Positions 24,301 to 36,923 of a stretch of DNA of 64,000 nucleotides are shown one piece after another; position 1 is the first letter of the stretch; each line of letters opens with the position of its first letter. This DNA is from Plasmodium brasilianum. Lineage: Eukaryota > Apicomplexa > Aconoidasida > Haemosporida > Plasmodiidae. The notes beneath the pieces were generated by a model that searched no databases, had not been told where the DNA came from, and worked only from the letters and a program-made list of their open reading frames with translations. Position numbers and translations under genes: made by a program. Where the stretch lies: assembly GCF_023973825.1 (NCBI RefSeq), contig NC_090117.1:458501-522500 (forward strand), given 5' to 3'.

Positions 24301-27300
24301 ACTATCACTATCACTGCCGCTACCATTTCCAATCCCACCTATCCTACCCTTTCTCACACTATATTGATAATTGTGTAGAGAGTCAGGCTTACATCCCATG
24401 TTTCCGTTTAACACCTTTTCCACAGTGTGCTTTAACAATTTAACATATGGCAACAGCGATTCTTCCTTGCTCTTTAGTGGTGGCATCGGTTCTTCCTTAT
24501 TCTTAAAATTCTTTTTTTTTTTTTTTTTTCTTTTTTTTTTTTTTTTTATTCATCATTTCTTCCTTTCTTTTTTTTTTCTTTATAAAGTACCTAAAGCGTA
24601 AATTTCCACTAGGACCTATACGCCTATTATATATTTCTTTTTCGTACGAAAAAATGGAAAGATTAATTTGTTTATTCCTCTTAATATATTGTATTTTCTC
24701 ATTCTTTTTCTCTTTAACATACTTTTTCATAATTAAAAAGGATTTATCTTTTTTAAGTTCTTTTACTGAATGGTGTATTCTTAACGCATTCAAAGAGCAT
24801 GTTTTATTATTGTTCAGGCTCCTTGTATCGTCATAATATGTGGAGGTAGTACTTCTACTGTTTTTATTGCCATAATTTTGCGCCTTTTTAAATGCTATTG
24901 TTTTTACTTGCTCTTTTGCCTTTACTCCTCTTTTCCTTATATCATTCGTATTCTTCTTTTTTATTTTTTTTAATTTTTTAAGTCTTATGTTTTTAAAAAC
25001 CATATAACCTTCCATACTCTGCATTTTATTCTTTGTAAAGCCAGAATTCATATTTGAAAATATACTTCTGTGGCTTCTCTTCGAAAGTCCTTTACTGTCA
25101 CTACCGTTGTCACTATGACTATTATTTGCTCTTTCACTTCCTGTTACACTACCATTTTCACTATCTTTCCCAGCGCTGTGATTACTCCTCCTATCGTTCA
25201 AGTTGCTTCCTTCACCTCGTTCAAAACCAAGACTACTACTGAAACAGACATCATCACCTGCACACACACATCTGTTGCCCTTATAAACCTCTTTGTTACT
25301 AACATATTTATTTTTGCAAAAAATATTAACTAAACTATTTCGATCATTTCGATCATTTTCATCATTTCGATCATTTCGATCATTTTCATCATTTCGATCA
25401 TTTCGATCATTTTCATCATTTCGATCATTTCGATCATTTCGATCATTTACATCATTTCCATCATTTCGATCATGTCGATCATTCTGATCATTACATTCAA
25501 AAGGTCTATTACTACTTATGTGTTGGTTATACACGAAACGGTCATCCATGTTGTGTTTACTTCTATTTGTTATGGTCCCATCAAAGCTCCTATTTTTGAT
25601 CAGAGTGCTAAAGTGCAAAATATTTTCTTTTGAGATAGTAAATATTTGCGCGTTCTTTACTCTTGATTCAAATAAAAGGCAAGATTTCGATTTAGGATAT
25701 AGTGTCTTTGCAGTTTTACCATCATTGTTATTACTGGTGTTATTCCTGTCATTTTTATTTTCGTTCCTCCTATTATCTTCAGAATCCCCACTGCAATCAC
25801 TACAACCGCTACAATTGATGCATCCTCTTCGACTGCGATATGAACTAACCCATGTTTCGTTATTTTCATTGATTTTGAATTCATGCTTGAAGACACTGTT
25901 CATGGGAAGTGGCCTGGTGGGTTTATCAGCAAACAACGATTTGCTGTTGATATCATTTAAAATTTTGTAGTTTTTATAAGAACTAACACTAGCCTGTTTT
26001 TTATTTTTATCCCTTCTCTTTTTATTCTTCCATTTATTAAAACACGTATCATGCGTCATATGTAAATCCTGAAAACTTTGTGCCGTTTCTATTTCCATCC
26101 TGTTTTTCCTTTTTTCCCCTTTACTACGTCTGCTTGCATAATTATTAAAGCAATTACAACTATTATTACTGCCACTACTACTATTACCATTGCCACTACC
26201 GCTACTATTGCCACTACCGCTATTACCATTGCCACTACCGCTACTATTGCCACTACCGCTATTACCATTGCCACTACCGCTATTACCATTGCCACTACCG
26301 CTATTACCATTGCCACTACCGCTACTATTGCCACTACCGCTATTACCATTGCCACTACCGCTACAACTACTACTACCGTTACCAATACTACTACCGTTAC
26401 CACTACCATTACTCTTCTTCTTCTTATTTTTTTTTTTTACAATTCGACGTTCACTCATTAGCAGACATTCACTGTGTGCTTTTTTATTCGGTAGATTTTT
26501 AAAAATGTTATTGCCAAGTACATGTTTTTTCTTTTTGCAACTATTTAAAGCACTTCTTCCCTTCAGACTTTGCATTTCATCCTTGCCCTCCTCCCATGTT
26601 TTGTCATTTTCTTTATCCAGTTCATTCTTTTTTTTTTTTTTTGTTTTAACTTTTTTGATATTTCTCATACTTTTTAAAATAGTTAATTGTTTTTCATTAT
26701 ATCGTGAGCTGTTTCGTTCATGCATAAAATTGCAAAAAAAACCAGACTCACAATTGCTATAATAATAATTATTATCATTATCATTATTATTATCATTATT
26801 ATCATTATTATCATTATTATTATCATTATTATCATTATTATTATCATTATTATTATCATTGTTGATATTTTGATGATCGATCGTGCTACTATCCGTTCTG
26901 CTGCTATTACCGTCAGTAACGTAACAGCTAGTGATAAAACTTCTACCATTTTTATGATTATAAATGCATTTGCTGTCTCTACGAGGGAACCACCTTGTAA
27001 TGATCATTCCTCTTTTAACGTGTGTGTTACCATTTAAATCATTTGAGTCTGTGCTAAAACTTTTAATAAAACACTTTGACATGTTATTATATTTTTTTTC
27101 TGCGTGAGAACTGCCTAGTTGATTGTTCCTATTTTTTACCATAATCCTTTTTGTTTTTGCGCACGAAGGGAATTTAGGGTTGTTCATACTTCGGCCCCTG
27201 TAGACGCCCTCCTCACTACTTCCTTCAATGCCACTTGTATTGCAACCACTTCCTTTGCTACTCACCCTTCTTCCTACACTACTGAGACGTCTACTCTCCT

Positions 27301-27927
27301 CATCGTTGTTTCCCATAGTGCTACCAACAAAATTTTCCCTTAAGAAACAGTTTAATAGAGCTCCCTCCGTGTAATTACTCGTTGCCAAATTACCAGCACA
27401 AGTGCAATTCGATGTAGCCATATGACTAGTAACACCTGTCCTATTATTGATATTTGCACTTATATTACTACCTTTTTTGTTTATATTATTTTTATCGTCC
27501 TTGTATAATTTATACTGTTCGCGTAATCTACATAGTTCACACAGTCCACTCAATTCACACAGTTTACACAAGTCATACTGTCCACTACATAACTGAGCAC
27601 TTACATTTGATGCATTGGTGGATTTTTTAAAACTGGATGAAAGATCATCATTATTTTCGTATATGCCATTCGTATAATAATTTTTACTTACTAAATTATT
27701 CCAAGTAAATGAGTTAAGATTACACTTAACTACACTTTTCTCTCCACAAGTTATTTCATTTAATGTATTAGTGTCTTTGTTTATGTATGACTTACTATTT
27801 TCATTTACTATATTATTGTTATATTTATAGAAACTAATTAAATTAGTTTTTTCCTTTTCTTTTTGAATACCACATATTTTTTTATTAGGTATAAAAGAGT
27901 TAATGGAGTTATTCGAATCGTCAACCC

Positions 27928-27964
<37 letters not shown>

Positions 27965-28393
27965 AAATCTTATCAATTCTCTTGAATATTTGAACTCCTC
28001 TAACTTATTTATCTTGTTATTTAAGATAATATCATCATAGTTTTTACATTTGTTTGTTTGTTTTTTTTTTTTCATCATGCTGATACAATGTTTCATATTC
28101 CATTCATCCTTTGAAGCACAGTAATGAAGAGCAACACCATTGCTGTTACTTTTGCAAATTCTTCCGTCAGAACAGTTGTTAGGGGTGCACTTTAAATGCT
28201 GCATATATTTATAGTTTATATTTTTTTTTTTAATAGTACCATTTTTGCCATTTTTATCATTTTTATCTCTTTCATAATTATTACCATCTTTACTGTTTAT
28301 TCTATCACTACTATACTTGTTCGTGTATACCTTACTTTCGTCAACATGTGAGTTAATAATTTTTAAATTTGGGGGTACTACATAGTTTTCCAT
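21388..28393 (-). CDS. large atypical Ser/Thr protein kinase, open frame split at a poly(A) tract
   Basis: Two abutting open frames: an N-terminal one at 24503-28393 (1296 residues) and a kinase one at 21388-24486 (1032 residues). They meet in a tract of 17 and 18 A separated by one G. The kinase frame is open upstream of its ATG (KNFKNKEEPMPP) back into the A tract, so losing one A or gaining two joins them into about 2340 residues. The kinase domain spans residues about 427-1030 of the second frame. Visible motifs are the ATP lysine in YAMKIV (457), HRDIKFEN (near 552), APYMSPE (near 927) and DIWACG. A low-complexity insertion of about 340 residues separates the catalytic loop from the DFG position, which reads DMD (D903). 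The glycine loop has one Gly and the alpha-C glutamate position appears to be Lys. The N-terminal part is Asn-rich with DRN, GSGNGN and NDN repeats. From memory this is the orthologue of P. falciparum PFB0665w. Substrate unknown. Confidence 0.75.
23222..23455. repeat. 18-bp coding repeat in the kinase gene
   Basis: About thirteen in-frame copies of an 18-bp unit (plus-strand form GGGTGTATTGCACTTATT), encoding six residues each: a block of NKCNTP units preceded by NKPSTC units. It lies just before the kinase domain, so it forms a Cys/Asn/Pro-rich linker whose copy number probably varies between isolates. Confidence 0.9.
25329..25490. repeat. 9-bp-based coding repeat (Asn-Asp-Arg) in the kinase gene
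   Basis: Tandem units of ATTTCGATC with variants, encoding alternating NDRND and END residues in the N-terminal open frame. Related Ser/Gly/Asn coding repeats (26160-26410) and Asn/Asp repeats (26755-26865) lie in the same frame. Confidence 0.9.
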
Positions 28394-31300
28394 TTAGACA
28401 TAGGCAATGGGTCTTACAAGAGGAAAAAGTATTTTAATTATTCTTTAATTCGGAAAAATAAACGAGTAAAAGTAAAAGTGTGTGGACGTGGGGAAGTAAA
28501 TATGTACGTAAATACATGCGTACACGAACAAGTGGACAAATAAGAAAACATGTAAATTCATACGAAAATATAACTGAATGGAAGAATTCTCATCGATGCG
28601 ACACATAAACGGAAGCATATGTGATTAACAAACGAAGTAGGATTTGTAATTAGAAATGCCGCAATGTAACTGATCAAACGACTTCTGTACAGAAAAAAAA
28701 AAATAAATAAAATAAAACATAATAAAATAGTAAAATAATAAAATAAAAAAATAAAAAAATAATAAAATAATAAAATCAAAAAATAATAAAATAAAAAAGT
28801 AAGAAAGTAAAAATATAAAAATATAAAAAAATAATAAAATCCTTGATCTAAAAGGAAAATGTTTACTGTACTCAAAAATCGCTTCCTTAAAGCTCGTGAA
28901 ATACTTCTTCAAGTTATTCTGTCCTTGATATATGCACTAACAACTAAGTAAAAATCCTTATTACTGAAGTGTGTTTATATACTTTATTCTCCTTATTCAT
29001 TTTTCTCAACCAGTTTTAGTATATTTTGCGAACGTACATGTAAACTGTAAAATAATATGTCAAAACATTTTCGAAAATTTACGCTCAGTTAATAATAATA
29101 TATGAAACTAATGGATGTATACAGTTTGAAGCGAAAGTACAAGGCATAATAAATTAAAGGTAGAGAATCTACAACAGGGAGAAATAATTATAGTACACAT
29201 ACATATATATACATATATATTTAGTCATGTATTTATATAAAGATAAAAAGAAAAAAATATATATAAAAAAAAATTAAATAACAAAAATTACATATTTTTA
29301 CGAAAAAAACAAACTTTTAACATTTTCATAATATAATAGAAACAAAAAAATTAATTAGAATTTATACCTAATTTATAGTATATACAAATTATCTACAAAA
29401 TAGAGTATAACCTTTTAATATGAAGCTGCAATACGAAAAATCAGAACAAAATAAAAACATTAATTTGGTGCAAAAAGAAGAAAACGGTGAAGCAACATAT
29501 GCACCGTCAACACATTGAAAAAGAAAAGAAAAAAAAAAAAAAAATAGCAGCAGAGTCAACAGCAATATTTAATAACGCAAACATAAATAGTACAATAACG
29601 AAACAGTAACAACATCAATAGCAGTAGCAGTAGCAGTAACACCAACTGTAACAGCAACAGTAACAGTTTCTATTTAATCGCTTTAAGCGTGAAACTTATA
29701 TTTGTGAACATGCGCAAATTAGTTACATGTAATTTTTTAACACAGTTTTTAACTTGTTTGGCAGAATTTTTAACGCAAATATAACCATAATTTTTTGCAA
29801 TTTTTAGCAATTTTTTGCAATTTTTAACAATTTTTTGCAATTTTTTGCAATTTTTAGCAATTTTTAGCAATTTTTTGCAAATATTAGCAAATATTAGCAA
29901 ATATTAACAATTGTTAAGCAAATTTTAACTTTTTTAATACAAATTTTATGTACAGGTCATAATATTTTTAGGATTTGTTCAGAAAAAAAAAAAAAAAATA
30001 TATAAAATAAGGTAAAAAATGAAGTAAAAAATAAGGTAAAAAATAAGGTAAAAAATGAAGTAAAAAATAAGGTAAAAAATAAGGTAAAAAATGAAGTAAA
30101 AAATAAGGTAAAAAATGAAGTACAAAATAAATTAAAAATTTTACGCAAATAAAATAGCTTTTTCCATGTGCAACTTCAATTAAAGGGGGAGTTGTAAAAA
30201 TTCGTAAGAGTACAAAAGAAATGTAAAAATATTCATATGTTTATCTATACATATATACATATGTTTATATATTTATGTATATATGCAAAATAGTAGTTGC
30301 TAAAAATTCTACACTGTCATTTTTCCGAAAAGTTCTATATTTGTCTATGACTAATTATTTAAAGCTAACCTTTTCATGTAAAAACAACAGGATTATGCTA
30401 ATAAACAAATTTTTTAAATAAACACCTGCACAATTAATACAAACAGCTAACTAAAATAAACAGTTATACATAATATATATTTACATAAACATACATACCC
30501 ATATACGTATAATTACGTGTAAATAAACATACATGTATGTATAAATAAATGGGAAAAATATATATATATATATATATATATGTACATTACTAGTTCATGT
30601 ATACATATGTACACATTCTGCTGCCAGATGGCAACCTTCTCAATCTCGTTCTTATACGAAGGAAAATTTTAATGGACTTTCAGCATAATATTACTAAGAT
30701 TTTCATTTACCATATTTAGTAATTTATATAATTATTTATATATTTGTGTATTTACACATTTTATTTTACTTTTTATTTTTTTTGCAACATCATTTTGTAA
30801 AAAAAGGACATAAAATAAGAGTTAACAGAAAAAGGTGTAACTTGGTCATAAAAGGGAAAGAAAATATTAAAATAAATATAATAGAACTTGGAAAAATAAA
30901 AGGGTACATAAATATATATATAAGCATATATACATATATATATGTATATATGTATGTATAAATATTATTTGACAAAATGCGTGCAAAAAAAATAAATTTT
31001 ATAAAAATACAAAAAATGTTAAGTAGCTTTTTTATTATAAAGTTTGGAATTATATATATATTTTTTTTTTTTTTATGAACTTTTCATAAATAAGCATGTT
31101 AATGTGTTTACATATATACACATAAATATGCAAATTCTTCCGTGCTTCACTGTATGGGATACTCATTTTTTAAAATTAAAAAATACCTCTGCGAGATTGC
31201 TTTTATTTTTTGTAAATGTTTTGAATTATTCTACATTTTAAAAACAAACAAATATATACATATATGTATATATATATAATGAACGGTAAAAGAAATAAGA

Positions 31301-31843
31301 AATAAGGAAAGAAAATGATGGGGGGAGAGAGAGGGTATCAATTTTTCTTCGGGTTTGATGTCCTTCCAAAACATATCAAAAAAAAATAAAATAAATTAAA
31401 ATAAAAATAGAGTAAAACTAAACAAAACAAAGCATAACAGAAACAAAATAATATAAATCAACACAAAATAAAACAAAATTGCTCCTTTCAGTTACAGATT
31501 AAAATTATGAATAAAATATCCTTTTTCCGTTTTTAGTCTTAATTAATGTACCTTTTTATTCGAACATGCGTGTATTACTTGATGGGCAGTAATTGTTTCC
31601 TTGGTAGTTCCCATAAATTTTAAAGGAGTTAAGCTGAGTTTCCACAAAATATTTCCCCATAAAGTGGTACAAAATTGTATATACATATATATGCGCACAG
31701 TCCGTTACAAATGGACAAATGATTTGAAGCAATATTAAACAAAAAAGCAAAAAAAAAAAAAAAAAATTAACGGAAAACACATTAACTTAAAAACATACCA
31801 GGGGATGTTAAAATGCGTGAAATTTAAAAAAAAAAGTCAAGTC
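28394..31843. other. long intergenic region with repeats
   Basis: Upstream DNA of the kinase gene and 3' side of the helical-repeat gene. Contents: an ATAAAATAATA tract (28700-28840), an imperfect AGTAGC/AACAGC triplet tract (29600-29668), a GCAATTTTTT/GCAATATTA array (29793-29915), a 13-14-bp AAAAAATAAGGTA array (29998-30130) and TA tracts. Possible 3' exons of the 31844-32785 gene lie at its right end (near 31546-31660 and 31300-31375). Confidence 0.55.
29998..30130. repeat. 13-14-bp AT-rich tandem array
   Basis: About ten copies of AATAAGGTAAAA/AATGAAGTAAAA-type units, alternating in a higher-order pattern of two GGTA units to one AAGTA unit. Confidence 0.85.
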
Positions 31844-32785
31844 TCAAGTCCCACTACTTATATAGCATGATAAATAAATAATAGACAACGTACTTTTAAC
31901 TTCCTGCATAGCAGTTGGATTGTTAATGGTTTTTAGTAAGCTTAAGCATTTTAAAACAAGATGTGGATTAATATTTTTAAATATTAATAATGACTGTACT
32001 TTTTTTAACAAAACGACAAACGGTTCGTCAAATATCTTGTATTTTAAAAGAAAATGCAAACTTAACATTATATTTTTAATTTCTTTCATGTCAACTCGTT
32101 GTATAAATTTGCTAATATGCGCAAGAATTTTTTCGTCAGCAGTTTTATTATCATTACTTACATTGTTGCTGCCAATATTTCCATTGCTACTACTACCACT
32201 TGTATTGCAAAGAATTTTTAAAATTATGGATAGACCCTTTTCTGTAAGTTTTATTTCTTCACAGTCATTTACTATTATATGGTTTAAAAGGGAACTGCCA
32301 ACTTCGTTCATTTTTTTTACGTTTTCCGTTTTTTCTGCACAAAAATATAGAGCTATTAAAGATATATAATCCATATTGTTCAATTTATTTTCTAATAAGG
32401 TCCAAAAAAGGTTTATTAAAAGAATAAAATTTCCGTCAAACGATTTGCTATTACAGTAGGCATGAAACATAACAACTAACTCGTTTACAGAAAACGAATT
32501 TCTTATTTCTTTTATTCTATCATAAATTAATTTCCATAAATATTCGTTCTTCATTCTTTTTCTGTTAATATCTTCACATGTATATGTTAATGCAGTATTG
32601 TTCATTTTTGAAACACGTCTAATATATGTATCTTCCATATTATAAACTTCCTCCGTATATTTTATGCGTTCATATTTTTGATGAACATGTGAAGAGTATT
32701 GGATCTTTCCACTGGCACTGTGTCCTATCCTCTTGCTTAATAACAAAGCCGAATTCAGGTAAAACGTTTTTGGTTTCTTCAACAT
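31844..32785 (-). CDS. helical-repeat protein, probably mitochondrial, 3' end uncertain
   Basis: One open frame of 313 residues. The start MLKKPKTFYLNSALLLSKR is basic and hydroxylated with no acidic residues, as in mitochondrial presequences. The rest is a chain of paired helices of about 35-40 residues (VNELVVMFHAYCNSKSF, MDYISLIALYFCAEKT, MKEIKNIMLSLHFLLKYK, NPHLVLKCLSLLKTINNP). This is the pattern of the heptatricopeptide/octotricopeptide-like repeats found in apicomplexan mitochondrial RNA-binding proteins, which often end in a RAP domain. No RAP domain is visible here. A strong donor (AAAAGTACGT) lies about 15 codons before the stop, so the true gene probably splices to exons further left and the printed C-terminus may be intron. 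Family assignment is inference from the pattern. Confidence 0.55.
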   Translation of the reverse strand: MLKKPKTFYLNSALLLSKRIGHSASGKIQYSSHVHQKYERIKYTEEVYNMEDTYIRRVSKMNNTALTYTCEDINRKRMKNEYLWKLIYDRIKEIRNSFSVNELVVMFHAYCNSKSFDGNFILLINLFWTLLENKLNNMDYISLIALYFCAEKTENVKKMNEVGSSLLNHIIVNDCEEIKLTEKGLSIILKILCNTSGSSSNGNIGSNNVSNDNKTADEKILAHISKFIQRVDMKEIKNIMLSLHFLLKYKIFDEPFVVLLKKVQSLLIFKNINPHLVLKCLSLLKTINNPTAMQEVKSTLSIIYLSCYISSGT

Positions 32786-33121
32786 GGTAACGTAAAAACG
32801 TGCAAAATGGAGAAGCGTAAAAAGATGAACAAGAATTGAGCGATAGCTGCAGAGCTTAAAAAAAAAAAAATTAAATAAAATAAATAACGAAATAATGGAA
32901 CAACGAAATAACTAAATAAACTTACATATAACAATAGCACTCACAACTTTATGAGAAATTTTTACTTACGTGCTTAACTTGGGTGCTCAAAATTTCCACA
33001 TACACATATAAACACACATGCACATACATATACACCCATTTTCTTAATTATTGCAATTTTTAAACACATACGTGTTGAATAGAGGAATTTTATTTTTATT
33101 CTCTCTCCCCTCCTGTTTTAG

Positions 33122-33308
33122 ATATTTGTGCATTTTAATTAAAATTTTTTTTTCTTTTAATTTGCAACGTATAAAACACTGCTATATGTGTAAAGGTGCA
33201 TTCACAATTGATATGACGTTTCGCTTGGAGAACAGCTCTAATGTACTGTGTTTGTTTTACTTCTACACAAATTGTACAATATGCTACGCATGTAACGACT
33301 TTGTTTAA
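33122..33308 (+). CDS. possible terminal exon of a small Cys-rich protein
   Basis: A textbook acceptor (a long C/T tract ending TTTTAG at 33121) is followed by an open frame of about 62 codons to a TAA. It reads LQRIKHCYMCKGAFTIDM and ends TNCTICYACNDFV, with paired CxxC motifs that could bind zinc. It needs a first exon leaving two bases; the only one I find is ATG GTA AC at 32784-32791, which overlaps the start codon of the minus-strand gene. The base composition is less AT-rich than the flanks. Low confidence; no family recognised. Confidence 0.28.
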
Positions 33309-34241
33309 ATTGTATAAAAATTATCTTTTTAATTTTCCAAACATTCTTATATTAAAATAACCCTTCTTTTTTTCTTTTTTTTCTTATTTTTTGAAGAGTA
33401 AAAATTTTTCGATTATGGTGCTCATAAGTAGAAGCTTCATTACTTATTTTGTGTCATATAATGAGAAACATCTCTCTCGCCAGTGCACGATCTTTTGCTG
33501 CCATCACTTGAAGCATGCGTATATATATATGCACATGAATATATATATATATGAATATATATGCACATGAATATATATATATATGAATATATATACATAT
33601 GAACGTTCTCGTTTTAAGTTTGTTCCTATAGAATTATCATTTTAACTGCTTAATACAGCATAATACTTCCTAAAAATTAGGCAATTTTTATCTTTTTCTG
33701 CAAAATGGATGTATGTCATTAATGAGAAATACATGAACTGTTCAGGTAATTTCTATATGTTTAAAAAAAAAAAAAATATATATATATATTTCTCACCGCA
33801 GGAATATTTTTTTTTTTGAACATGCAAAAATTATCTGAACCGTTCATGTTTTTTTTAAAATATAGTCTGAGTGCCCAAGGAATTGTTATAAATTTAGAAA
33901 AAAAGGGAAACAATAAAGGATTGGATAAAGGGATAAAAAAAAAATATATATACTTATCTGTTACACGAGCAACTTTTGTACATCCACGCATCGCTCAACG
34001 TAAAAACGTAAAAAAATACATATATATATATATATCTATATATATAATATTTATTCCGTATAAATGTTTTCATTTTGTGCAACGCTCTCTCGCTCAAAGC
34101 AGAATGGCAGTTTTATTTTTGCAAGTTTTTTCTTAAATGATAAAGTTAATGTTTTATATTATGTAAATTACCCTTTATTACATGTAGTATATATTTTTTG
34201 TGGTCCCAAAACGTAAGGAGCATGCGTGAATGATACATAGT

Positions 34242-34283
<42 letters not shown>

Positions 34284-34580
34284 CATTGTATATTTTTTTT
34301 TTAGTTTTGAATGAAAAACATAACAGTAAAATTTAAGAAAATATTATATTCCCACTCTTAGTGTTCACAAAAATATGAGCATAACAGAGTAGGCGCGAAG
34401 ATGTATCACAGAAGAGAAGAATAACACCGATCTTAGGAAAAGAAGCATTTTTATTGGTTCCCTTTCTTTGAAAAATAGGGAAATAGATAAAAATATATAT
34501 GTATGTATATATATATATGTATATTTGCATGTATTTCTCTTTAAAACATTTGGTTTGATGGCTTAAAAAGGACAGAACAA
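33309..34580. other. intergenic region upstream of LTV1
   Basis: TATATGAATATATATGCACATGAA repeats (33515-33600), TA tracts (34020-34050, 34240-34280) and A/T homopolymers. A plus-strand frame at 33816-34136 is open for 106 codons, but its composition changes abruptly into repeat-derived residues and I do not call it. This is presumably the LTV1 promoter and 5' UTR. Confidence 0.5.
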
Positions 34581-36923
34581 ATGAAATGTAAAAGTAAAAA
34601 CAAAAAGGTATCATTCTGTGAACCAGTAGTAGCGCCAAATAGCGTAGAGAAGGAGAAAGGCGAATTTGACGAATATGTTTTGGACGAATGTAGGGATTCT
34701 TACATTTTAGGAGATGAAGAGTTAAAGAACCTTTTAGAAAATTTCAATCCGTTAGATTTTGGCATTAAAGAAAAATTAAGTGAAAGTGAAAAAAAAATAC
34801 TCATCAAGGAGATTTATGGAAGGATACATGTGGACTGTCCTACTTCCGATGGGAAGAAAAAAGCTGCAAAAAAAAGCGATGGTAGCATTAAGGTGTTGGA
34901 TGAAGAGTGCACTATGAAAAAAGGCGAAGCGGTAGAGAAAGATCAGTTAGGAGGTAAAAATATTAAAAAAAAAGAATCAGTAGATGAAAAACAAAATGAA
35001 ATAAATAGTGAAAAACAAAATGAAATAAATAGTGAAAAACAAAATGAAATAAATAGTGAAAAACAAAATGGAACAAATAGTGAAAAACAAAATGGAACAA
35101 ATAGTGAAAAACAAAATGGAACAAATAATGAAAAACAAAAAGAACAAAAGAAGGAAAGGAAAAAGGTGAAACGAAAGGAAGAAAACTTGACCTATCTGGA
35201 TGGGGACTGTTATTTCCCCAATGATGGGTATGACTACGAACAGCATTTAAAACCAATTAGTACTAATTTTATAGAAATAAAAACAAAAAAGAAAAATAAT
35301 TTTTTTGATATAAAACCTACGGATGAAGAGGAAAAGGAATTATTTAAAACGTTCGATGCGGATAATTATGAAGAATTAAATGATAATTTTGTATGTGAGG
35401 CTCAGAATGTAGACAGAGCAGAAAAATTGGAGATTGATGATGAAATAATATGGGGAACTGGGGATTCCTTTTTGCCCCTTGTATGTACGAATAATGCATC
35501 TTCTATTGAAGTGAGAAGCGTAGTGGACGAAAATACTATGCGTGATTGGAGTAGTGTTAACGGTAATGTTAGAGGCAGCACCAATGGGAGTAGTAAAACA
35601 GAAAAGAGGGAAGAAGAAAGTAGTACGAGCGTAGCATTTTCTCCATCAAGTGCTATGTGTTGTGATAAAGCATTCCCGATTGATAGTACTAGTAAAGGAC
35701 GTACGGCATTTGATGAAAGTTGTCATACTGGTAGTACACCTAAAAATAATAATACGAATAATACAATACTTGATTCAAAAAAAGAGGAGGATGTGAGAAG
35801 AGATGAGAGAGATTTGTATTCATTAAAACTGAGTGATTTCGTTCAACTCGAATTGAACAAAGTGGACAGTAAAATTAATAGTAAAAACAGTAAAAATAAT
35901 ATCAATATCAACAGTAGTGGTAGTAATAGTAATGTTGATGAACTAACAAAAGTAGTAAAAAAAAAAGGAAAAAAAAAAGGAAAAAATTGCTTACGGACCG
36001 CTGATAATCTGATTGTCAACATAGATACTGAAGAGAAAAATAAAATTCTTCAAATTTTAAAATTGCAAAAAGACGAAATTGTCGATGATCAGGTTAAATC
36101 CAAGTCAGACTATTCAGAACAAGAAAAGTCATCCAGCTATAACTGCGAAACTATTTTAACGACAAAAACAAATACTACTAATCATCCATACAAGTTAAAT
36201 ATACCCAAATGTATAAAGTCAACCCCTATACTGAATGGTGCTATAGGGAGAACCATTACTAAGGTGAAGGAAGCAAACAAGATGAAAGAGAAGAACGATG
36301 ATATCATCAAACTTGAGCGTTACTTGGTTTTAGAAAAGGTAACCCCGATTATGCAGGGAAGAGAATAGGATGTATCTCTCCTCCTGTGTGTGCGCAAACT
36401 AGTATATACACGTAGTACTACTGTGTCGCTTGGGATATGGCAGTGCTTATGTATGTGTCTGTGATGAAGATGTATATATGTATATATACTTACATATGTG
36501 CATACTTATGTGCATGCATATGTGCGTACATATGTATATTTTTCACCCCCAATTTTTAGGTTAAAACGACGAGAAATAAAAACGAAACTGCAGAAGAAAA
36601 AAAAGAAAGGAAGAAATCAGTTAAAGAAGCCCAAAGATTAAATAGGAAACTAAAGAAGGAAAACTCGCTCCTTATGAAGGTTAGCACCTTGTACATAACG
36701 GTGCTAATTCATCTTTCCCAGCATTCGTTTTATTAATTTACTTCATTTTTTAATTAATCCTGTTGACAACATTATGTGTATTATTTTTATTGTTTTTTAT
36801 TTTTTACTGATTTAATTTATTTATTTTTTTTTTTTTTGCTCACTACAGAACGAGAAGAAGCTGATGAACAAGAATAACAACCCCTTCGATATAAGAGACA
36901 ACGTAAAATATATTAAACTATAA
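34581..36923 (+). CDS. LTV1: LTV1, 40S ribosomal subunit biogenesis factor
   Basis: Exons 34581-36338, 36560-36679 and 36849-36923, all phase 0, giving 650 residues. LTV1 is an assembly factor that rides on pre-40S particles in the nucleus and cytoplasm and is removed late in maturation, after phosphorylation in yeast. Family marks are the internal motif DGYDYEQHLK (near residue 216) and the basic C-terminus on exon 2 (RNKNETAEEKKERKKSVKEA), which matches the conserved LTV1 tail. Plasmodium additions include six or seven copies of an 8-residue unit EKQNEINS/EKQNGTNS (34985-35130), acidic and Ser/Asn-rich stretches and a Lys run. The product is hydrophilic throughout, as expected for a ribosome-associated factor. 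The minus-strand neighbour at 37672 converges on it. Confidence 0.78.
34985..35133. repeat. 24-bp coding repeat in LTV1
   Basis: About six tandem copies of a 24-bp unit encoding EKQNEINS, later copies reading EKQNGTNS/N. It is specific to this lineage's LTV1 insertion, not to the family core. Confidence 0.9.

Noticed and set aside
26078..26762. Plus-strand Thr/Ile/Leu/Pro open frames
   Set aside because: They mirror the Ser/Gly/Asn coding repeats of the kinase gene's N-terminal frame on the minus strand.
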